DNA of 64,000 nt, taken from the NCBI GenBank assembly GCA_963576725.1, contig OY755240.1, forward strand, positions 64,010,412 to 64,074,411. The letters are read 5' to 3'. A program made the translations under genes and the position numbers. This document shows positions 24,801 through 30,800 of the stretch, piece by piece. The DNA comes from Azorinus chamasolen. Taxonomy: Eukaryota > Mollusca > Bivalvia > Cardiida > Solecurtidae. A model generated the notes under the pieces. It worked only from the letters and a program-made list of their open reading frames with translations, had not been told where the DNA came from and searched no databases. The first letter of the stretch is position 1. Every line of letters begins with the position of its first letter.

Positions 24801-27800
24801 AACCCCCTTATCAGACTCAGGAGTCAGGACTCCTGTAAGAGATGTCTGATCAGGGTGTGCTCTGTTTTCCTATGAAATAATATCTATAGATATGATTCTA
24901 CAGTTTCTGTCATGACCAAACACTCATGTGTTCATGTGCTATTATAAGCATCTAATCTAATCATTAGTAATGAGGTCATTATTTGTTGCATGAATATTCA
25001 TGAAGTAAAGAATTAAACAAATCCCTGAATATTCACAGTAAGCTTGACCGGTTTGATTTTTGGAACAGTTCATTTGAAAATTCAGAGTTGAAAGGGTAAC
25101 CTGCAGATTAACCCTTTCCCTCATATAAACGCATTTTCATGCATTTACAAACAGAGTAGACCCAGATCAGACGGCTCCTATAGGAGCCGTCTGATCAGGG
25201 TCTGCTCTGTTTGCTTTTGACATAATAGAGATCTAATTCTATAGTTTTTGTCAAAGCAAAAAATTACCTTGAAAAAAATATAAAAATTCAGCTAACAAAA
25301 TATTCATGTACATGTAGTCAATATTTCTTGCATGAATACAGAACATGGACAGGGTTATTAAGAGCTGACTAACCATGACAGAGACTGTAGAAATATATAT
25401 CTACATGTATGTTAATTCATAAGCAAAAAGAGCAGACATCTGGCCTCGAGGTTATAAAGCGTTTTGCTTGCGTCCGAAATCATTCTCAAGCATCTGATTG
25501 GTCAGATTCTGAGCTTGCACAGAATCTGACCAACCAGATACTTGAGGATGATCTCAGACTCTGACTCAGAAGTTTTATAACCTCGAGGCCTGATCAGGAG
25601 CCATCTGATCAGGACCTACTCTGTATGCAAAGGTACCTAAAGGTGTCTCTCTAGAGAAAAGGGTTAAGCACAAATTGCTCAAGACCAGAGTGGATATGGG
25701 TTAACTCTTATTCTGCCAAACTGAAACATTTACAGACAGCGTATATCCAGATGAGTAAGTCGGCATCTCATCAGGATCCAAGCTATTTGTCACTCAGACA
25801 ATCATTTCCTAAATGCATCATGGAATCAGAGGTAAGAGAAAAATATACAGTATATCAGAATTTTTTGCAACAGGTTTATGGTGTTATTAGTGGCCATATT
25901 CACCACTATTATGATAATGAATACTGGTGATTATGTCTTCCGATCAGTTATTTCAGAGTTATGCCTCTTTTCCATTTACTCGATAGAGATGCCTAGTTTG
26001 ACACCTATATACAGAGTGTAGACCCTTAGAATTAAATGGCTGTAGGAGCCAAGGGCGTAGCTGCTGGATCTAAATGTAACCTATGCTTCCCCCCCCCCCC
26101 CACCAAAAACCCCCAAACCAATTTAAGTTTTCATGACCAAACAGAACGTCTAATCCCACTTAGCTTTCAATTTTTATTCCAGTTTTTGGTTATAATGTTT
26201 TCACCTTTTAGATCGATGTTACGCATATGTGTAAATACATACATGTAGCATCGCTAGCTACGCCTCTCGGAGCCATCTGATTAGGGTCTGCTCTTATAGA
26301 ATATCTTAGATCGGATTCTATACATTTTGACATAGCTATGTATTTGCATGATTTATACAACAGTATCATTAAGTAGTGTTCATAATGGGATGAGTGTGCC
26401 GTTTAGCACAACAATTTGTGATTACCGCTTTGAATCTCTCTGCATCTTAACCCTTCTCTTGCTGAATTTTAAAATGCATTTCTTCTTCTTTACCCATGCC
26501 CAGTTGTATACATGTAATTACATATATCTTCACTGTGTACAAGTATTTCGCTGTGAAATCACTGCTGTGGAGTGCACTGGTTGCACAATCAACTTGTAAA
26601 TAGTGCAGACCCTGATGAGACAGCTCCTGCAGGAGCTGTCTCATCTGGGTCTTCACTATTTACAGGTAGGTATATTGACGCGAATAGCAAGTGAAGGGTT
26701 GACTGGATCCAAACTGCTCGTCAGTCAATTTCAACATTTGTACTAACTACTTATTATAAGATCTACAATATACATCTACAAGGCCTATTTTAAATACTAA
26801 AATCATCATTTCTCCACTAAATCTATGTAAACCCTTTCCTTCATAATAAACGCCTTTTCACACTTTGCAAACAGAGCAGACCCAGATCCTATAGCAGCCA
26901 TCTGAACAAGGTCTGCTCTGTTTGCTTATGAAATTATACAGATTTTACCAATGCCAAAAATTCCCTTGAACATTTATCTTATTGTAAGAATTAAGTTTGA
27001 CAATGAATTTTCATATAGAGTAATCGATCCATGCATAAATATTCATTAAGAAAAGGGTTTAATGCATATCTCCTATATCTGCAAATTCACCAAGCATGAT
27101 AAAGTTTTATCACACAGATTTTCACAATGAACTACCATGATCAAATAACTGAGATTCTTGATATATTTGTATTTTTTTGCATTAGCCCTTTCCCTCATTT
27201 AAACACCTTTACAAACATTTGCAAACAGAGTAGACCCAGATCAGATGGCTTGTATAGGACTATAGAGCTGTCTAATCGGCGTCTGCTATTTGCCATGGTA
27301 TAGATCTGATTCTACAGTATTTGTCAGAGCAAAAAGTCCCTTGAAAAGTTTACATTATAGAAACTGAGGTAATAAATATTGATGTTGTCATTATTTCTTT
27401 CATGAATATTGAACAGGTAAAGGGTTAACTCTTTACATGATAACCTCAAACTTTTACGTCTTTGCAGAGTCGACTCCTACAGTGGTTTGCTCCGTTTGTT
27501 TATTTCTCCTAGTTACCATGACAATAAATTTCCTATATTTCTTTCCTTTTAACTAGCTTTATTTTGTTTAAAAAGGAGAGCACAGTTGGGAAGATACAGT
27601 AACAGGTTAACAATCCAACTGACAGCCATGTTTTTTGGCAAGCTAAAGAGAAAGGCACACCTGTATAAGTTACATGATAAAACCCGCAATTAATCAGCAG
27701 GGGAAGTGTACGTTTACCCTCATGAACTCTTCAGTAGCTTTTCTCCAGCAAAACTGTCATTAGCTGTATTCTTATGGTGCATTGTATTTAATTGCTCCAA

Positions 27801-30800
27801 TATCTATTTACCCTTTCTATAAATACGCTTTTCTACGCCTTTGCAAACAGTGTAGATCCAGATCAGACAGCTCCTATAGACAACTCCTATCAGGTCTGCT
27901 CAGTTGCTTATGGATTAACCCTTCCCCTGTTCTATGTTTATTCCAAATTTCAATAGTTATAATGAAATATGGAAGGTGGAACATTGTTGCCATTTTAGAA
28001 ACAAAAGAAACAGATCTATCAAATTCTATTAGCAAACAGAGCAGACCCTGATCAGACGGCTCCTATAGGATCCGTCTGATCTGGGTCTGCTCTGTTTGCA
28101 AATACATGAAAATATGTTTACACGAGGGAAAGGGTTAATATAGATGTGATACTACAGTTTCTGCTTCAGCAAAAAATTCTTCTGTTAGTGTGTCATTTTA
28201 AATAAAAAAATTAAAATAATCTAAGTAATCTACTGAATACCGGTATGTATGATGTCACAGTTCACTGCATGTATTTCTTGTATGAATAATTTAATAAAGG
28301 GTTAGGAAATGTGTGTGTAACTGTTTGGCAAGAGTTTGGCATACCGATGAGATGCCAATTTTCCATCAGGAGCCAAACTGTCTGTAGCATATAATTCACA
28401 TGAACTACTTCTTGAAAAAGCAAAACTGCCTGCTCTCCATTACATGTATATGACGTACCAGGACTATATGGCTAACTTGAAACTTTTAAAATTCTGAATA
28501 AAATAGTTCCTCCAGTATTACCAGACCTTGTTAAAAAAAAGAAACTAGATATAACTTTCGTTACTCTAATATATATCAGGTTCCACAGGTTAAACAACTA
28601 CTTACGGTAAGAACTTGTTTAGATACGCAGCTCCTGTCCTGTGGAGTTCGCTACCAGATGACTATAAAAAGACCTCAGATTTAAGTCAATTCAGGAATCA
28701 GATATCCTTTTCCCTGTTCTGTGTTTATTCCAAATTTCGACACCTACTAAATATTCATGAGCAAAATAGTCATAACAAATTATGGAAGGTGGACAATTGT
28801 AGCCATTTTAGAAAGTAAAGAAACTGATCTTTCAAATAACATTAGCAAACAGAGTAGACCCTGATCAGACGAGCTGTCTAATCTGGGTCTACTCTGTTTG
28901 CAAATGCATGAAAACACGTTTATATGAAGGAAAGGGATATCTTTTTGGGATGAGAACAATTGCAAGTGCTCTGCATGTCGGAAACTAATGGGGCAGCTTA
29001 AATTATTAAATTGTCATTCCACAGGGCTGGAAGCAAAGCAGTGTCCTCTTGTTCATATCCAATCAGTTATTTTGTGCTATATGTCTACTTCAGTCATTTT
29101 GTTTGCTTTAAGATAATGTGCTATGTACCATTGTACCAGTAATGCTTATTATGTGATGTGGTTCGTGTTTATTAGTTCCTTAGTTAGTATTCTGACTGCT
29201 TTACTTTCATGTTAAAGTTGTGATACTTTGCTTGTATGCTTATAATATATGCTTATATTTTTGTGCCCTGATGCTTAACCTTATCCCTCATATAAATGCC
29301 TTTAAATGCATTTGCAAACAGAGTAAACCCAGATCAGATGACTCCTAGAGGAGCCATATGATCAGGGTATGTTCTGTTTGCCTTTAATATGATATGTAGA
29401 TCTGATTCTATAGTTTATGTCAAAGCAAAACTTATTCCTTGAAAGTTTACAATTACATGAATATTTAACAGGGAAATGGTTTTAAAGTGCACTTCATTAT
29501 CTGCATGCTTTTTTATCTTTGAGGCAGAGGAATAGATAAGGGTTACAGAATAAGTGAGTATCAATCCTCATTTATAAGTAACTTAACCCTTCGCTTGCTA
29601 TTCGCGTCAATATATAATACCTACCTGTAAATAGTGAAGACCCAGATGAGACAGCTCCTGCAGGAGCTGTCTCATCAGGGTCTGCACTATTTACAAATTG
29701 ATTGTGCAACCAGTGCACTCCACAGCAGTGATTGCACAGAGAAATAATTGTACACCGTGAAGATATATGTAATTATACCACAGGGCATGGGTAAAGAAGG
29801 AGAAATGTATTTTAAAATTCAGCAAGCGAAGGGTTAATATGGTACATACTCTTCCTTTATATGTGTTCTCGGTTACACAGAGGTTTCAGTCTCAAATGAG
29901 AATTCCATTTCTTTGCTGAGCTCTGTTACTCTTTGATTTGGCAAATTTCTATTACATAATCACTCAAATACATATAACTTACATGTATAGATCTGTTCAT
30001 CTGTGTGATATTTTTTTCATAGTTTGTGTGCAATTTATATATATAAATTATGTTTATTATGTTTATCTTAAGTATCTATTTTACAGATGTAAAAGGAATC
30101 TTATTTCTTTTTCAATATAGTTTTAGATAATTCTTAGTGTCAGTTTAACTCAAATTATATAAAAAAATTTAACCTTTAACTTGTCTTAACCATTTCCCTT
30201 TTCTATGTTTATCAAACAGAGCAGACCCTGATCAGATGGCTCCTACAGGAGCCATCTGATTTGGGTCTTCTCTGTTTGCAGATGCGTAAAAACATGTTTA
30301 TATGAGGGAAAGGGTTAAACTGTAAATTTGTGTTTTAATACTGTATTGATTTAAATTAATTATGTCTTGTCACTATTTATGTACTACCAGTTTTGTCGGT
30401 TCAAAAGCCCAATTAAGGCTTATGTTGATTGTTATGTATCTTGTCATAATTGGGCTTATGTTGACTGTTATGTATCTTGTCAATGTTAAATAATCTTATC
30501 TTATCTTAACAAGCTAACTTTTAAAGTATGTCCTACATGTATCTGTTTTTATGTTGGACCTACCTAGTATCAAGTGCTTTATGTGAAATTGAATTATATT
30601 AAATTACCCTGGGTAACAAGTCTTTGTATGCCGACGCCAACGTCTATAACTACACTAACCCCTACAACTACGACAACGCATACACCCCAGTGATCACAAT
30701 AGCTTGATGTTTCTTCGAAACAGACGAGCTAAAAATGTCATTTGCAGAAAGTGATGGTAAAATGAAGTAAAAACTGCAGTGTTACTCTATCATACAGCAC

